A stretch of DNA of 64,000 nucleotides from JANQEU01 sp965601455 (GCA_965601455.1 OZ271831.1:3968001-4032000); one strand, 5' to 3'; positions 1 through 9,392 are shown, counted from the stretch's first letter. Program-made: numbers and translations. The notes: a model not told the origin generated them from the sequence alone.

Positions 1-1920
1 TCTGCGCTCTATAGTGACTTGAGAGCCAATCTGTTTATGACAGAAGAAGAAGCTATTGAAAGGTATGAATCAAGTCCGGAATGGTTGAAGAAATTGTGCG
101 TTGCCTTTGCTGACGGCATTAATTACTACCTGCACACACATCCTGAAGTCAAACCAAAACTTCTGACACGCTTTGAGCCCTGGATGCCAATGTATTTCAG
201 TGAAGGATCTATAGGGGGGGACATTGAACGCATCGATACGGAAAAGATAAAGGCGCTTTATGGAAACAATGAGTCGATCGCTTCACTTCATCAAAGCGGT
301 TTGCTTGGAGAAGATCCATACAACGACCCACCAGGTTCCAACGGGTTTGCGATCTCTGGAAAACTTTCCGAATCCGGCAATGCGATGTTAATGATCAATC
401 CCCATACTTCTTTTTACTTCCGCGGTGAGTTTCATGCCGTAAGTGAAGAGGGTTTAAATGCATACGGTGCCATTACATGGGGACAGTTTTTTATTTACCA
501 GGGATTCAACGAAAAAACAGGTTGGATGCACACATCAACTTACACGGATGTGATTGACGAATTCGTGGAAATTGTAGAGAAGAAGGAGAATAAATACGTC
601 TACAAGTACGGCGATGAATGGAGAGATGTCCAAGAGCAGGATATCATCCTTAAATACCTCGATAGCGGAAGCATGAAGGAAAGAACATTCACAATCTATC
701 GAACACATCACGGGCCAGTGACGCACAAAATTGATGACAACTGGGTGTCAACTGCAATGATGTGGGAACCAGTAAAAGCTCTTCAACAATCGTATATCAG
801 GACAAAGCAGGATGGTCATGATTCGTTTCGTGAAATGATGAACATCCGTACTAATTCTTCGAATAACACCGTGTATGCAGATGCCGAAGGAAACATCGCC
901 TATTATCATGGCAATTTTATTCCTAAAAGGGACATTCAATTTGACTATTCAAAACCGGTCGATGGGAGTAATCCTCAGACAGACTGGCAAGGTCTACATG
1001 AAGTAGAAGAGTCAATAGTAGTGATTAACCCCGAAAATGGATGGATTCAAAACTGTAATAGTACACCTTTTACGTCAGCGGCGGAATTCAGTCCGAAGGT
1101 TGAGGACTATCCTTACTATATGTCCAGAAACGAAGAACGATTTCGAGGTGTACATGCCATTGATTTATTGAAGAGAGTTGATAAACTATCACTGGATGGC
1201 CTCATTCAACTGGCGCATGACACTCATCTTCCGGCATTTGAAACTTTGCTACCTAAGTTGGTCAAAGCCTTTGAGGACAATCGAGATGAATATAAAGATT
1301 TGACAGACGCCATAGAAGTGCTTAGAAATTGGGATTACCGATCCGATGTTGGTTCAGTTGCAATGACACTAAGCCACTTTTATGGCTTACAATGTCTTAG
1401 AAACGGATCAGCACCAGATGGTTTATCCAGAATGGAAAGAATCACCTACTATGGTACGGAGGAACGGCCAGAAGAGCTATTAAGCTTTTTTAGAGAGATC
1501 AAGGATCAACTGGTTGAGGATTTCGGTACATGGGAAGTGGAATGGGGTGAGGTCAATCGTTTTCAGCGAATCAACAACGATATAAAACCATCATTTGACG
1601 ACTCTCAACCCAGTTTGCCGGTTGGCATGGCTAATGGTCTATGGGGAGCACTTGCTTCATACGGTGCGAACAAATTCGATACAAAAAAACTCTATGGGAC
1701 ATATGGAAACAGCTTTGTTGCGGCCGTTGAATTTGGTGAAAAGGTACGAGCCAAAAGTATGTTGGCAGGAGGTCAAAGTGGAGATATCGATTCCCCACAC
1801 TTTTTCGATCAGGCTCAACGATACATTGATATTGAGTTTAAGGAAGTAGCCTTTTACAGGGAGGATGTGGAAAAGCGCGCAGAGGAGACGTACACCCCAG
1901 GAAAAAGAGATCAACCATAA
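1..1920 (+). CDS. Penicillin acylase family N-terminal nucleophile hydrolase (5' end outside window)
   Basis: The reading frame is open from base 1, so the true start lies upstream and the signal peptide is not visible. The family hydrolyses amides such as penicillins and acyl-homoserine lactones in the periplasm. The precursor cuts itself so that a serine becomes the N-terminal nucleophile of the beta chain. Here that serine is the codon at 337-339, in a GSNGFAISG motif. It is followed by an NPHT segment and, further on, by TNSSNNTVYADAEGN, which resembles the conserved asparagine region. The substrate cannot be told from sequence. The stop lies inside the convergent Nramp-like gene, with a 10-base overlap. 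Confidence 0.85.
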   Translation, partial: SALYSDLRANLFMTEEEAIERYESSPEWLKKLCVAFADGINYYLHTHPEVKPKLLTRFEPWMPMYFSEGSIGGDIERIDTEKIKALYGNNESIASLHQSGLLGEDPYNDPPGSNGFAISGKLSESGNAMLMINPHTSFYFRGEFHAVSEEGLNAYGAITWGQFFIYQGFNEKTGWMHTSTYTDVIDEFVEIVEKKENKYVYKYGDEWRDVQEQDIILKYLDSGSMKERTFTIYRTHHGPVTHKIDDNWVSTAMMWEPVKALQQSYIRTKQDGHDSFREMMNIRTNSSNNTVYADAEGNIAYYHGNFIPKRDIQFDYSKPVDGSNPQTDWQGLHEVEESIVVINPENGWIQNCNSTPFTSAAEFSPKVEDYPYYMSRNEERFRGVHAIDLLKRVDKLSLDGLIQLAHDTHLPAFETLLPKLVKAFEDNRDEYKDLTDAIEVLRNWDYRSDVGSVAMTLSHFYGLQCLRNGSAPDGLSRMERITYYGTEERPEELLSFFREIKDQLVEDFGTWEVEWGEVNRFQRINNDIKPSFDDSQPSLPVGMANGLWGALASYGANKFDTKKLYGTYGNSFVAAVEFGEKVRAKSMLAGGQSGDIDSPHFFDQAQRYIDIEFKEVAFYREDVEKRAEETYTPGKRDQP

Positions 1921-3284
1921 AGAGTACTAAACAATCCATATACCCCTACTGCAGAAATAACCAATAGACTTAACCACAATACTAAGTCATACCAAAAAGT
2001 GGGCTTAAAAGCATCTGGAGTGCGATCATATCGAAAATGGTATGTTGCATGGCAAACAAGGAGCAATAGGAAGGAGCCCACAATTCCGCCGGAAATAACC
2101 ATAAGTACCGGAAGCTGAATAAAAAGAAAGAGACTCATCCACATTAGAGGAATGACGAATGACAGGACACGCAGCACTCTGATTCGCATTGAAAGATTGT
2201 TGAAGTCCATCCATCGCAATGCACCGAAAATGTCTACATACTGACGCGTCCATGCCGCTAATGCCGCAAAAAGAGTCGAAAAAAGTACAACAAAAGACCC
2301 TAGCAAAAAGAATACTTTTACCTCTTCTCCTAACGTTTCCGTATACATCATGGATAATGTCTCAACCATCTCAAATCCGGCTGGAATCTCATCTCTTGAG
2401 TTGAGTACCGCGGCTCCTAAAAGGTAAAAGGCCGCCGTCACAGTAGTATAGATCACCATGGCTAGAATTGCATCTAAGTGCATAACTTTTATCCATCCCT
2501 TAGCACGCAATTCCCATTCAGGAGATCCATCATTTCTACCTGCATGTCGTGCATAACCTTTTTCCAAACACCAATAATTGTAATGGATAATTTCATCAGC
2601 ACCGACTCCTGTTATTCCGAAGGCACCAATTGCAAAAACAACTGAAGACGCGGGCAATTGAAAGGTTAACCCGGTTAATAGGTCACTTCCGCTAATTGCG
2701 TATTCTGTGTAACTAAGAAAATACAACGAAGTAAACGTGAATAAGGTAAAAAAACCGATCATCACTATTGAAAATCGTTCTACGAATCGATAGTAACCCA
2801 TTGAAACTAACGACCCTACTGCGATAGCGACTACAAATGACCATAAGCTCACTGATATTGAAGGAAACAGCATTTGTAATATAATTGCGACTCCCCCAAC
2901 AATGCCCCCAACCTGCAATAGCTTAACAAGCATAACCACCAAAACCGACCAGACACTCCAACTACTTCCTTTGATCTTAAATCCAGGTAAGCGATTAAGA
3001 GATTGCATGGCAGTCTCACCTGTCAAGATGGTATGCTTACCAAATTCAAGCTGAACAGCTACCTTGATTATGCAACTAACAAGGATAACCCAAAATGTTA
3101 CGTACCCTGCCTCCGCCCCAAGGGTAGTAGTGGCGATTAATTCCCCTGAACCAACGATGGATGCTGAAAGTATAAAACTCGGACCCAAATATTTTAGTCG
3201 ACCGAAAATCGTATTGGGAGGATCGAGAATCGCCCCCTGGTCAAAATCGTACAGATCAGGATGTTTACGTGCAGAATTATTCAA
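1911..3284 (-). CDS. Divergent Nramp-family transporter
   Basis: A 457-residue integral membrane protein with about eleven hydrophobic segments and the Nramp fold signature LGP at the start of TM1 (residues 34-36). Classical Nramp proteins take up Mn2+ or Fe2+ through a DPGN motif in TM1 and an MPH motif in TM6. At the matching places this protein has GSGE (45-48) and IIH (232-234, within GADEIIHYNYW). The D, N and M metal ligands are therefore gone and only the TM6 histidine remains. Similar divergent homologues occur in Bacteroidota (recalled, not searched). The substrate is unknown and may not be a transition metal. The gene ends inside the convergent acylase gene and starts upstream with no partner. 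Confidence 0.8.
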   Translation of the reverse strand: MNNSARKHPDLYDFDQGAILDPPNTIFGRLKYLGPSFILSASIVGSGELIATTTLGAEAGYVTFWVILVSCIIKVAVQLEFGKHTILTGETAMQSLNRLPGFKIKGSSWSVWSVLVVMLVKLLQVGGIVGGVAIILQMLFPSISVSLWSFVVAIAVGSLVSMGYYRFVERFSIVMIGFFTLFTFTSLYFLSYTEYAISGSDLLTGLTFQLPASSVVFAIGAFGITGVGADEIIHYNYWCLEKGYARHAGRNDGSPEWELRAKGWIKVMHLDAILAMVIYTTVTAAFYLLGAAVLNSRDEIPAGFEMVETLSMMYTETLGEEVKVFFLLGSFVVLFSTLFAALAAWTRQYVDIFGALRWMDFNNLSMRIRVLRVLSFVIPLMWMSLFLFIQLPVLMVISGGIVGSFLLLLVCHATYHFRYDRTPDAFKPTFWYDLVLWLSLLVISAVGVYGLFSTLYG

Positions 3285-3477
3285 CTCTTTTCAATGAATT
3301 AGTTCTAACAATGACAAATTCTAAAAAAAAGAAGCAATCACATTATAAATCTTAAAAAAAGAATGAGTCTGCCAATATTCACTTTTGATGATTTCACAAT
3401 AAACATACGACTTCTTTATCCGAATTGTATTTTTTTGCCAATCGGTCACTCGACCGAACTATTAACTTGTCAATTTG

Positions 3478-3510
3478 TTTGATAACATACAATATTCTAA
3501 ACCATCTTTG
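3478..3510 (+). promoter_or_regulatory. Candidate Bacteroidota promoter
   Basis: TTTG at 3478-3481, a 21-base spacer and CATCTTTG at 3503-3510 match the TTTG-N19-21-TAnnTTTG pattern except for one base. The site lies 26 bases before the start codon of the small secreted protein at 3537. Confidence 0.5.
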
Positions 3511-3536
3511 TAAGACCAAATTGATGTGAAGTTGAT

Positions 3537-3995
3537 ATGAAATTTTTAATGACCATTATGTTCGCGTTGACAATAGTTGCTGTCAATGCACAGGACTTTA
3601 CCTTCGAGTATGCAATGAAAGAACTCGAAGAGGTTCAAAGTTCTGATGAAGTTAAAACACACTTTCTTGGCAACGAGGTTGCCATGAAGATGCAGCTACT
3701 TGCAGAAAGCTACACCTACAAAGTAGAAGATGAAATTACTGGAACGGCAAAGATCACAGTTGAAAAACCTTCTATCTACAATTCTGTAAAGAAAACGGAG
3801 AGATACCTGAAAAAAGGGTTGAAAAAAGGAAACATAACACAAGAAGAAGCCAAGCTACAATTCGATACTATCCTGAACATAGCATTAAATATCAGGTACC
3901 AGGATACGCAACAACTGGAAGAAGTATTATGGGATATTAAAGACCCGGATCAGATTGCTTCTTTGTATACAAGTAAGGTTAAATTAGAAATGTAA
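3537..3995 (+). CDS. Small secreted protein of unknown function
   Basis: I do not recognise a family. The 152-residue product starts with a clean signal peptide (about residues 1-18, ending NAQ before D). The rest is charged and probably mostly helical, with paired lysine-rich stretches around residues 85-100 (KKTERYLKKGLKKG) and no cysteine. It stands alone, with a plausible promoter upstream and a strong terminator downstream, so it is probably a monocistronic, well-expressed gene. A periplasmic location is inferred from the signal peptide and the absence of a lipobox or membrane segment. Confidence 0.7.
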   Translation: MKFLMTIMFALTIVAVNAQDFTFEYAMKELEEVQSSDEVKTHFLGNEVAMKMQLLAESYTYKVEDEITGTAKITVEKPSIYNSVKKTERYLKKGLKKGNITQEEAKLQFDTILNIALNIRYQDTQQLEEVLWDIKDPDQIASLYTSKVKLEM

Positions 3996-4034
3996 TTACC
4001 TCGAAATCGCGCGGTAATTATGGATAAATGTTCA

Positions 4035-4068
4035 AGCGGCACTTCGAAAACGAAGTGCCGCTTTTTTT
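4035..4068 (+). terminator. Strong intrinsic terminator
   Basis: A perfect 12-bp stem (AGCGGCACTTCG with its complement) closes an AAAA loop and is followed by seven T residues. It ends the transcript of the secreted protein at 3537-3995. Confidence 0.9.
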
Positions 4069-4089
4069 ATACACCACTGAAATTAAAAG

Positions 4090-4833
4090 CTAATCAACTT
4101 TCTCTACCAGGGATGATCCGGAAACGGATACATTCTCAATGACTCCTGTTCCTCTGTATTCAAAAGAACTAGCACCGGAGGCGGTAACATCTAGTGTACT
4201 TAATACCGTTAATCTACCGTTACTCGCACCTGAAAGCTGGATAGTAAGGTCATCTACCAACAGATCGTATCCGGAGAAAGAACTTGCACCTGAACAAACA
4301 GCATCTAGAGCATTACTATATCCAAATAGTTCAACTGACGATGCTCCACTTAATTCAATAGTACTTCTTCCTGTTATATTCAATATGCCTGTAGTTTGAC
4401 TTGCTCCTGACAGGATCAATAAAAAGTCTTCCGAGTTGACTGTATCTCGGATATTTAAGCGACTAGCTCCCGAAATTTCCACTGCATTTAGTGCGGTAAC
4501 ATCTACATATGCTCTCAGCGTCGCACTCCCCCTAATATTCACATCATTCACCAATCCAATGTGCACCCAATCTCCTTCCTGGTACACTACGATAAATGAT
4601 TGTAGATTATCATCCGCTTCGATGCTCACCTCTGCAGGACCTTCAGAAATTATTAACTCAACATCAAATGCGTTTGAAACAGTTAAGCGATTAAAGTCCT
4701 GAACCTGCCGATCTTCAATTATCACATTTTGGGAGGCGACAACATTACGCCTATCTCCATCAAGACCCCAGTCGCAGGCCGTTATTACAAAAGCAAAAAG
4801 TACCAAGTAGAAAACGGTTTTTAGAAGTTTCAT
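4090..4833 (-). CDS. GIN-domain (DUF2807) lipoprotein
   Basis: A 247-residue lipoprotein. A hydrophobic leader ends in the lipobox VITAC, so Cys20 should be lipidated. The remainder is a DUF2807 or 'putative auto-transporter adhesin, head GIN' domain. Seven evenly spaced SGAS-like motifs (ISGAS, LSGAS twice, CSGAS, LSGAS, ASGAS, VSGSS) fit turns of a right-handed beta-helix. The molecular role of the family is unknown; it is very common in Bacteroidota envelopes. It is transcribed alone, away from the DMT transporter. An outer-membrane or periplasmic location is inferred. Confidence 0.85.
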   Translation of the reverse strand: MKLLKTVFYLVLFAFVITACDWGLDGDRRNVVASQNVIIEDRQVQDFNRLTVSNAFDVELIISEGPAEVSIEADDNLQSFIVVYQEGDWVHIGLVNDVNIRGSATLRAYVDVTALNAVEISGASRLNIRDTVNSEDFLLILSGASQTTGILNITGRSTIELSGASSVELFGYSNALDAVCSGASSFSGYDLLVDDLTIQLSGASNGRLTVLSTLDVTASGASSFEYRGTGVIENVSVSGSSLVEKVD

Positions 4834-4977
4834 TTTTTCTCAGAAATTAATAGTCCCTATAGTACAATGACGGTGCCAACTGTCATAGGTTTCCCGATTT
4901 TCATTTTTTTCATCAGCTGAAAATAAGCAACCTAAATTCCCATTCGTTTTTTCAAACAAGTGTCGATATTTACCCCA

Positions 4978-5877
4978 ATGAGGATGAACAATCTTGCTTT
5001 GTTTGTTATACCCGCGATCATCTGGGGGTCAACCTGGTTCGTAATCAAGTTCCAACTTGGAACGGTAGCACCATTATGGTCCGTCGCCTATCGATTTCTG
5101 CTGGCAGGATTGTTATTATTGGCCTACTGCAAATTAAGAGGGATAAACCTTCGCTTCAGTCTAAATACCCACTTTCGAATAGCGCTCCAGGGGTCTTTAC
5201 TGTTTGGCTTCAACTATTGGCTGGTTTACATCGCAGAACAGGAACTCAATAGTGCCCTAATGGCGGTCATGTTTGGTTTTGTGATGTTCCTGAACATTTT
5301 GTTTTCCAGACTCTTCATGGGTACCCGATCTACGTCAAATGTTTACATCGGTGGAGTGCTTGGTATACTTGGTACCTACTTTATTTTCTATCAACAATTA
5401 ATGGGCTTATCCCTGGAAGAATTACCTATAAGATCTACTATAATCGGCTTCATTTCAGTAGTAATTGCATCCCTCGGAAACGTTACTTCCGCTTCTAACC
5501 AAAAACTGAACATCCCAGTAGTTTCGTCAAATGCATGGGGCATGATCTATGGTTCTCTGATCATGATGTCTGTGGCCGGAATTAACGGAGTTGCTCCTAC
5601 TTTCGACTTTTCTCCATACTACATTGGTTCGCTTATATACTTAAGCCTGTTTGGCTCTATTGCTGCCTTTGGTACATACCTCACTCTAATCGGCCGTATA
5701 GGTCCCGGTAAAGCAGCGTACGTCCTGGTATTAATTCCGGTAATTGCTTTAATTATTTCAACCTTGTTTGAAGGTTATGCATTTTCATGGTACGCGTTAT
5801 TAGGAGTAGCATTGATACTAAGCGGTAACGTAACCATCATTAACAGAAAGGTAAAAACCAGACCAAGTACATCATAA
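4978..5877 (+). CDS. EamA/DMT-superfamily transporter
   Basis: About 299 residues with ten hydrophobic segments arranged as two EamA repeats, the fold of drug/metabolite transporters. The motif IWGSTWFVIKFQLG near the N-terminus and the PVIALIIS segment in the second repeat are typical. Members export amino acids, metabolites or drugs; the substrate here cannot be predicted. A GTG at 4960 would add six residues, but the ATG at 4978 (or the one at 4984) fits the usual start just before TM1 and I prefer 4978. The gene ends seven bases from the convergent response-regulator gene. Confidence 0.85.
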   Translation: MRMNNLALFVIPAIIWGSTWFVIKFQLGTVAPLWSVAYRFLLAGLLLLAYCKLRGINLRFSLNTHFRIALQGSLLFGFNYWLVYIAEQELNSALMAVMFGFVMFLNILFSRLFMGTRSTSNVYIGGVLGILGTYFIFYQQLMGLSLEELPIRSTIIGFISVVIASLGNVTSASNQKLNIPVVSSNAWGMIYGSLIMMSVAGINGVAPTFDFSPYYIGSLIYLSLFGSIAAFGTYLTLIGRIGPGKAAYVLVLIPVIALIISTLFEGYAFSWYALLGVALILSGNVTIINRKVKTRPSTS

Positions 5878-5884
5878 ACGACTT

Positions 5885-6637
5885 CTAGAGGTCCATCCAG
5901 CGTTTGAAGTGCGGTACCCTTTCACGGCTGACTATCACCTCCGAGTCTGTGGATGGGTGTAAACGCAATAGTAACCTACTATTGAAATAGGCGTGAATCT
6001 CACGAATTGCGGATAATGAAACGATAAACTGTCGATTGATACGAAAAAAATCAATCGGATTAACTGCGTCTTCGACTTGATCCAGGGAGTGTTCAATGAT
6101 GTAGCTATTTTCATTCGTATGTAGTCGACAGGCACCCTTTTGATTGGAAAAAAAGAGAATGTCTGTAGTATCAACAGGGATATACTGTTCTCCCAATTTG
6201 ACAAGAAATCGTTTTTTGAAATCAACCTTGAGCATTCGATCCAAGGAATTGTAATTCAAGGATTGCCCTTCCTCAAAGTAATTTGACCTTTGTCCTAACT
6301 TTTCGATGGCCTGTGATAACTTCTCCTTTTCTATCGGCTTTAGGAGGTAGTCAATACTATTGTAAGAAAACGCCTTCAGGGCGTACTGGTCATAAGCAGT
6401 GGTAAAAACAATAGGAATATTAGAGGAAATCTCAGGCAGAACATCAAAGGCTGAGCCATCTCCCAGTTCTATATCCATAAATATCAGATCTGGAGGACTA
6501 TTGTCTCTAAACCAACTTCGGGTTTCTGCCACTGATGAAGGAGTTCCAACTACCTTAATCTCTTCATCAATTTTTGAAAGAAGAAGCTGAAGTCTTTCTG
6601 AGGAATGCTTTTCATCTTCAACGATTAAGGCCTGCAC
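5885..6637 (-). CDS. LytTR-type response regulator
   Basis: A 250-residue regulator. The receiver domain spans about residues 1-120, with the acidic pair E7/D8, the phospho-acceptor D55 in FMDIELG, T80 and K100 in LLKP. A LytTR DNA-binding domain follows at about residues 140-248. It lies two bases downstream of its partner LytS-type kinase and is the last gene of a three-gene operon. It should act as a phosphorylation-dependent transcription factor at short direct repeats; the target genes are not identified. Confidence 0.92.
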   Translation of the reverse strand: MQALIVEDEKHSSERLQLLLSKIDEEIKVVGTPSSVAETRSWFRDNSPPDLIFMDIELGDGSAFDVLPEISSNIPIVFTTAYDQYALKAFSYNSIDYLLKPIEKEKLSQAIEKLGQRSNYFEEGQSLNYNSLDRMLKVDFKKRFLVKLGEQYIPVDTTDILFFSNQKGACRLHTNENSYIIEHSLDQVEDAVNPIDFFRINRQFIVSLSAIREIHAYFNSRLLLRLHPSTDSEVIVSRERVPHFKRWMDL

Positions 6638-6639
6638 GA

Positions 6640-7683
6640 CTACGCTAGTTTAAGACCGTTAAGAACAGGCAACTTCACCGTGAAAAGATTATCAGCAGAG
6701 GAGATTATGACGGACCGATCAGTTTGAAATCCATACCGATTTTTAATGTTCTCTAACCCTACCTTAGTGGAAGAAACATTGACTTCCTTAGCCCTCAGCT
6801 GATTCTCAATTACCAGATATTCGTCCTCCACATATAAGTTGATATAAAGAGGTTCTTCTTCAGAGAACTTATTATGCTTCACTGCATTTTCGATAAGCAT
6901 TTGTAACGAAAGTGTGGGAATAAAGGATTCCATGTACTCCTGATCAATGTTGATTGATAATTGAAGACTCTCTCCATGCCTGGTATGCAACAAATAGAGG
7001 TAAACCCGAAGTATCTCCAGTTCTCTTTCCAAGCTGCTCATGGCTTGCTCTCGTTTTTCAAGCATGTACCTAAACATAGACGACAATTTTTCAAGAAAAT
7101 CAGAAGCCTTCGATGGATTGGTTTCAATTAGGTTTTGAAGTACACTAAAACTATTGAATAGAAAATGAGGGTTTATTTGATTCTTAAGGTTTTCGTACTT
7201 CGTCTGAAGAAGCTCCTTCTGAACCATTGCCTTATCGCTTTCAAGTCTCTGCTGTTGAATGGAATTCTCCTTGATAATCTTCATTGAAATAATGAGCCAG
7301 GCAAACGCTTGAGCTTGTACTATTTCTCTGAAAAACTCCTCTCTTGTAATTGGACAGTACATCAGAGGCTTAATGACATCTTGAGCAAATAGTACAGCCA
7401 GATAAACCGGAACTATGGTCAGAATGGTAAGGAGAATTCCTGCGCGTACAAGGTTGCGGTTCCTGGTAAAATTATAATTCCGACGTCTGTACCAAACAAA
7501 CGATTTATCGATCAATTCCCAGATAAGAAGAACGATTCCCACCGAATACACAAACATGACCTTATCAATTGCCTGGCTAAAGTCAAAGTACTGGTCGATG
7601 TTACTCGTATCACTTAATCGTAGAGTCATGAATATCATGATCGCGAAAAGGATACGAAAAGTGTATTTCTTAAGAATCTTCAC
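6640..7683 (-). CDS. LytS-type sensor histidine kinase
   Basis: A 347-residue membrane kinase. The N-terminal part has about three or four membrane segments (roughly residues 8-20, 42-58, 82-100 and 122-136) and no large sensor domain. A coiled coil follows, then a His_kinase domain (PF06580 type) with the phosphorylated H173 in NPHFLFNSF and the N-box IENAVKHNK. It phosphorylates the LytTR regulator encoded two bases downstream. Sixteen bases upstream lies a small secreted protein, which could take part in sensing (inference). Confidence 0.9.
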   Translation of the reverse strand: MKILKKYTFRILFAIMIFMTLRLSDTSNIDQYFDFSQAIDKVMFVYSVGIVLLIWELIDKSFVWYRRRNYNFTRNRNLVRAGILLTILTIVPVYLAVLFAQDVIKPLMYCPITREEFFREIVQAQAFAWLIISMKIIKENSIQQQRLESDKAMVQKELLQTKYENLKNQINPHFLFNSFSVLQNLIETNPSKASDFLEKLSSMFRYMLEKREQAMSSLERELEILRVYLYLLHTRHGESLQLSINIDQEYMESFIPTLSLQMLIENAVKHNKFSEEEPLYINLYVEDEYLVIENQLRAKEVNVSSTKVGLENIKNRYGFQTDRSVIISSADNLFTVKLPVLNGLKLA

Positions 7684-7699
7684 TACTCAAAAGATAACA

Positions 7700-8104
7700 C
7701 TAATTGTTATTACTTGCTATGGTCTCCTTTCCCTTCATCTGGAGCATGATTACGGCTTGCTTAACGCGATGGGAGTTCTTACCATCAATTTTGAGTATTA
7801 AAGGATAGGTCCCAGCTTTAAGATCATTAGCCTTAATACTAAGAATATAAAGGTCAGGAATCTCTGAATCTTTTATGACAGACGCTTCCAATCCTGATCT
7901 TCTCTGCATGACCAAATCCCCGACTTCAGATTTTTGGAAACGTTTGGATTTAACTAATTGGATTGGAATTTCAAGTACTTCACCTTCGGAAATAGACCAA
8001 TCATACTTGTTCAATGACAACACCGCACCATCCTTCGGAGTTTGTCCGAAAGTCGTTATCGAAACGAATAATATCAAGGCGCATAAGGATATAAGCTTTT
8101 TCAT
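7700..8104 (-). CDS. Small secreted protein leading a two-component operon
   Basis: A 134-residue protein with a signal peptide (about 1-20, ending TTFGQ). The mature part is beta-rich in pattern (GEVLEIPIQLVKS, then AGTYPLILKIDG) and resembles one Ig-like or cadherin-like fold, but I cannot name a family. It has no cysteine or membrane segment after the leader. It sits 16 bases upstream of the LytS-type kinase gene and is probably the first gene of that operon. A role as periplasmic partner or output of the system is inference only. Confidence 0.75.
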   Translation of the reverse strand: MKKLISLCALILFVSITTFGQTPKDGAVLSLNKYDWSISEGEVLEIPIQLVKSKRFQKSEVGDLVMQRRSGLEASVIKDSEIPDLYILSIKANDLKAGTYPLILKIDGKNSHRVKQAVIMLQMKGKETIASNNN

Positions 8105-8222
8105 CGTTTTTGTTTTTTGAGTAAAAAACGACTTCCAAGACCGGCTATAAGGTATATTCTCCCCGGATTGTAGATTTAGGTAATTGAGTTGTTGATTTAA
8201 ACCCTTGAGTCGGGGGGTATAA

Positions 8223-9392
8223 TTAAGCTACAACTAGCTTTCGGTGTGAATGAGAATGATAAAGAGAAAATAGCTGGTCAACGATATTATCCCAACTTTG
8301 AGTACCTGCATATTCAGTGGCTGATCTGCTCATCTTCGCCCTCAATTCATCGTCTTCAACGAGGTGATTAAGTTTTTGGTAAAAGGCCTCTGCATCTCTG
8401 GGTTTAACTAGAAAACCATTTTCATGGTCGTTAACAATGTCCAGAGGTCCACCCTCAGCAGCCGCAACAACAGGCAACCCCGATGCTAATGCCTCCAACA
8501 CTACATTCCCAAACGTCTCGGTTACTGAGGGGAACATAAAAATGTCGTTTGATGCATAGATCATCGCCAATTCTTCTTCAGTTTTCTTTCCAGTGAAAAC
8601 CGCATCAGGCATTTTCTCTTTCAGATACTCAGCATCGGGACCGTCGCCGGTAATCACAAACTGAACGTTATTGTTTCTTTCTTTAAATAACTGGTAAGTA
8701 TCTGCTAATGTGTCTATGCTCTTATACTTGACCAACCGACTAACAAAAAGAATAGACTTTTTTCCTTCCAGACCAATGGATCTCCTCCATGATTCATCTC
8801 TACTTGCCGGATTAAACTGTTTCTGACTTACTCCTCTTTTCCAAATCTTTAGTTGGTGTTCCTCAACACCCCAGTCGAGTAAAAAGTCTTTCATCGCCTT
8901 GGAGGGTACCAAGGTGAGATCACAGTCTCTATAGATCTTTAACAGTCGATTTGCTATGGGTATAATGGCTTTATGACCTCCTGGAAGAAATCCGAAGTAA
9001 TATTCCAGGTACGAATGAAAATGTGAATGGTAGGTACTAAAAAGTGGAATTCCACGATTTTTAGCATAGTCCCTGGCATAATTTCCAAGGAATGACGGAG
9101 TGGTAAAATGAACGACATCAGGGTCAAAAGCATCCAACTCCTCCTGAAGGGAACGTTTTAGAAATGGCAATGCAATTCGATATTCCGAATACATTGGTAA
9201 TCCCATGGAAGGACATTTTATTATCCGAAATGGGAAGGAATCGGTATTCTTTGGAGGATGTGGAGTGATAAAAAGAAAGTCAAAGCTATCCTGTGGAATA
9301 CGCTCGATCATTTGATACAGCGTATGGGTTACTCCGTCGAAGTTTTCCTCCAGAATATCAGCGAAAAAAGCTACTTTGATTCTACTCTCCAT
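8223..9392 (-). CDS. GT4-family glycosyltransferase
   Basis: A 389-residue retaining glycosyltransferase with a GT-B fold. The N-terminal acceptor domain (about 1-190) contains the YHSHFHSY loop common in mannosyl- and sulfoquinovosyl-transferase-like enzymes. The C-terminal glycosyltransferase group 1 domain has the FVSRLVKYK phosphate-binding region and the ETFGNVVLEALASG donor motif (E-x7-E). It probably transfers a nucleotide-activated sugar at the cytoplasmic membrane during glycolipid or polysaccharide synthesis. It is transcribed divergently from the sulfotransferase of the same glycan block. Confidence 0.88.
   Translation of the reverse strand: MESRIKVAFFADILEENFDGVTHTLYQMIERIPQDSFDFLFITPHPPKNTDSFPFRIIKCPSMGLPMYSEYRIALPFLKRSLQEELDAFDPDVVHFTTPSFLGNYARDYAKNRGIPLFSTYHSHFHSYLEYYFGFLPGGHKAIIPIANRLLKIYRDCDLTLVPSKAMKDFLLDWGVEEHQLKIWKRGVSQKQFNPASRDESWRRSIGLEGKKSILFVSRLVKYKSIDTLADTYQLFKERNNNVQFVITGDGPDAEYLKEKMPDAVFTGKKTEEELAMIYASNDIFMFPSVTETFGNVVLEALASGLPVVAAAEGGPLDIVNDHENGFLVKPRDAEAFYQKLNHLVEDDELRAKMSRSATEYAGTQSWDNIVDQLFSLYHSHSHRKLVVA

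Noticed and set aside
214..220. G7 tract in the acylase gene as a phase-variation switch
   Set aside because: The frame is intact across it and the tract is short; no sign of variation.
8164..8216. CCCCG and CGGGG arms upstream of the secreted-protein gene
   Set aside because: The loop is over 40 bases and the flanking sequence does not pair well, so it is not a convincing terminator or operator.
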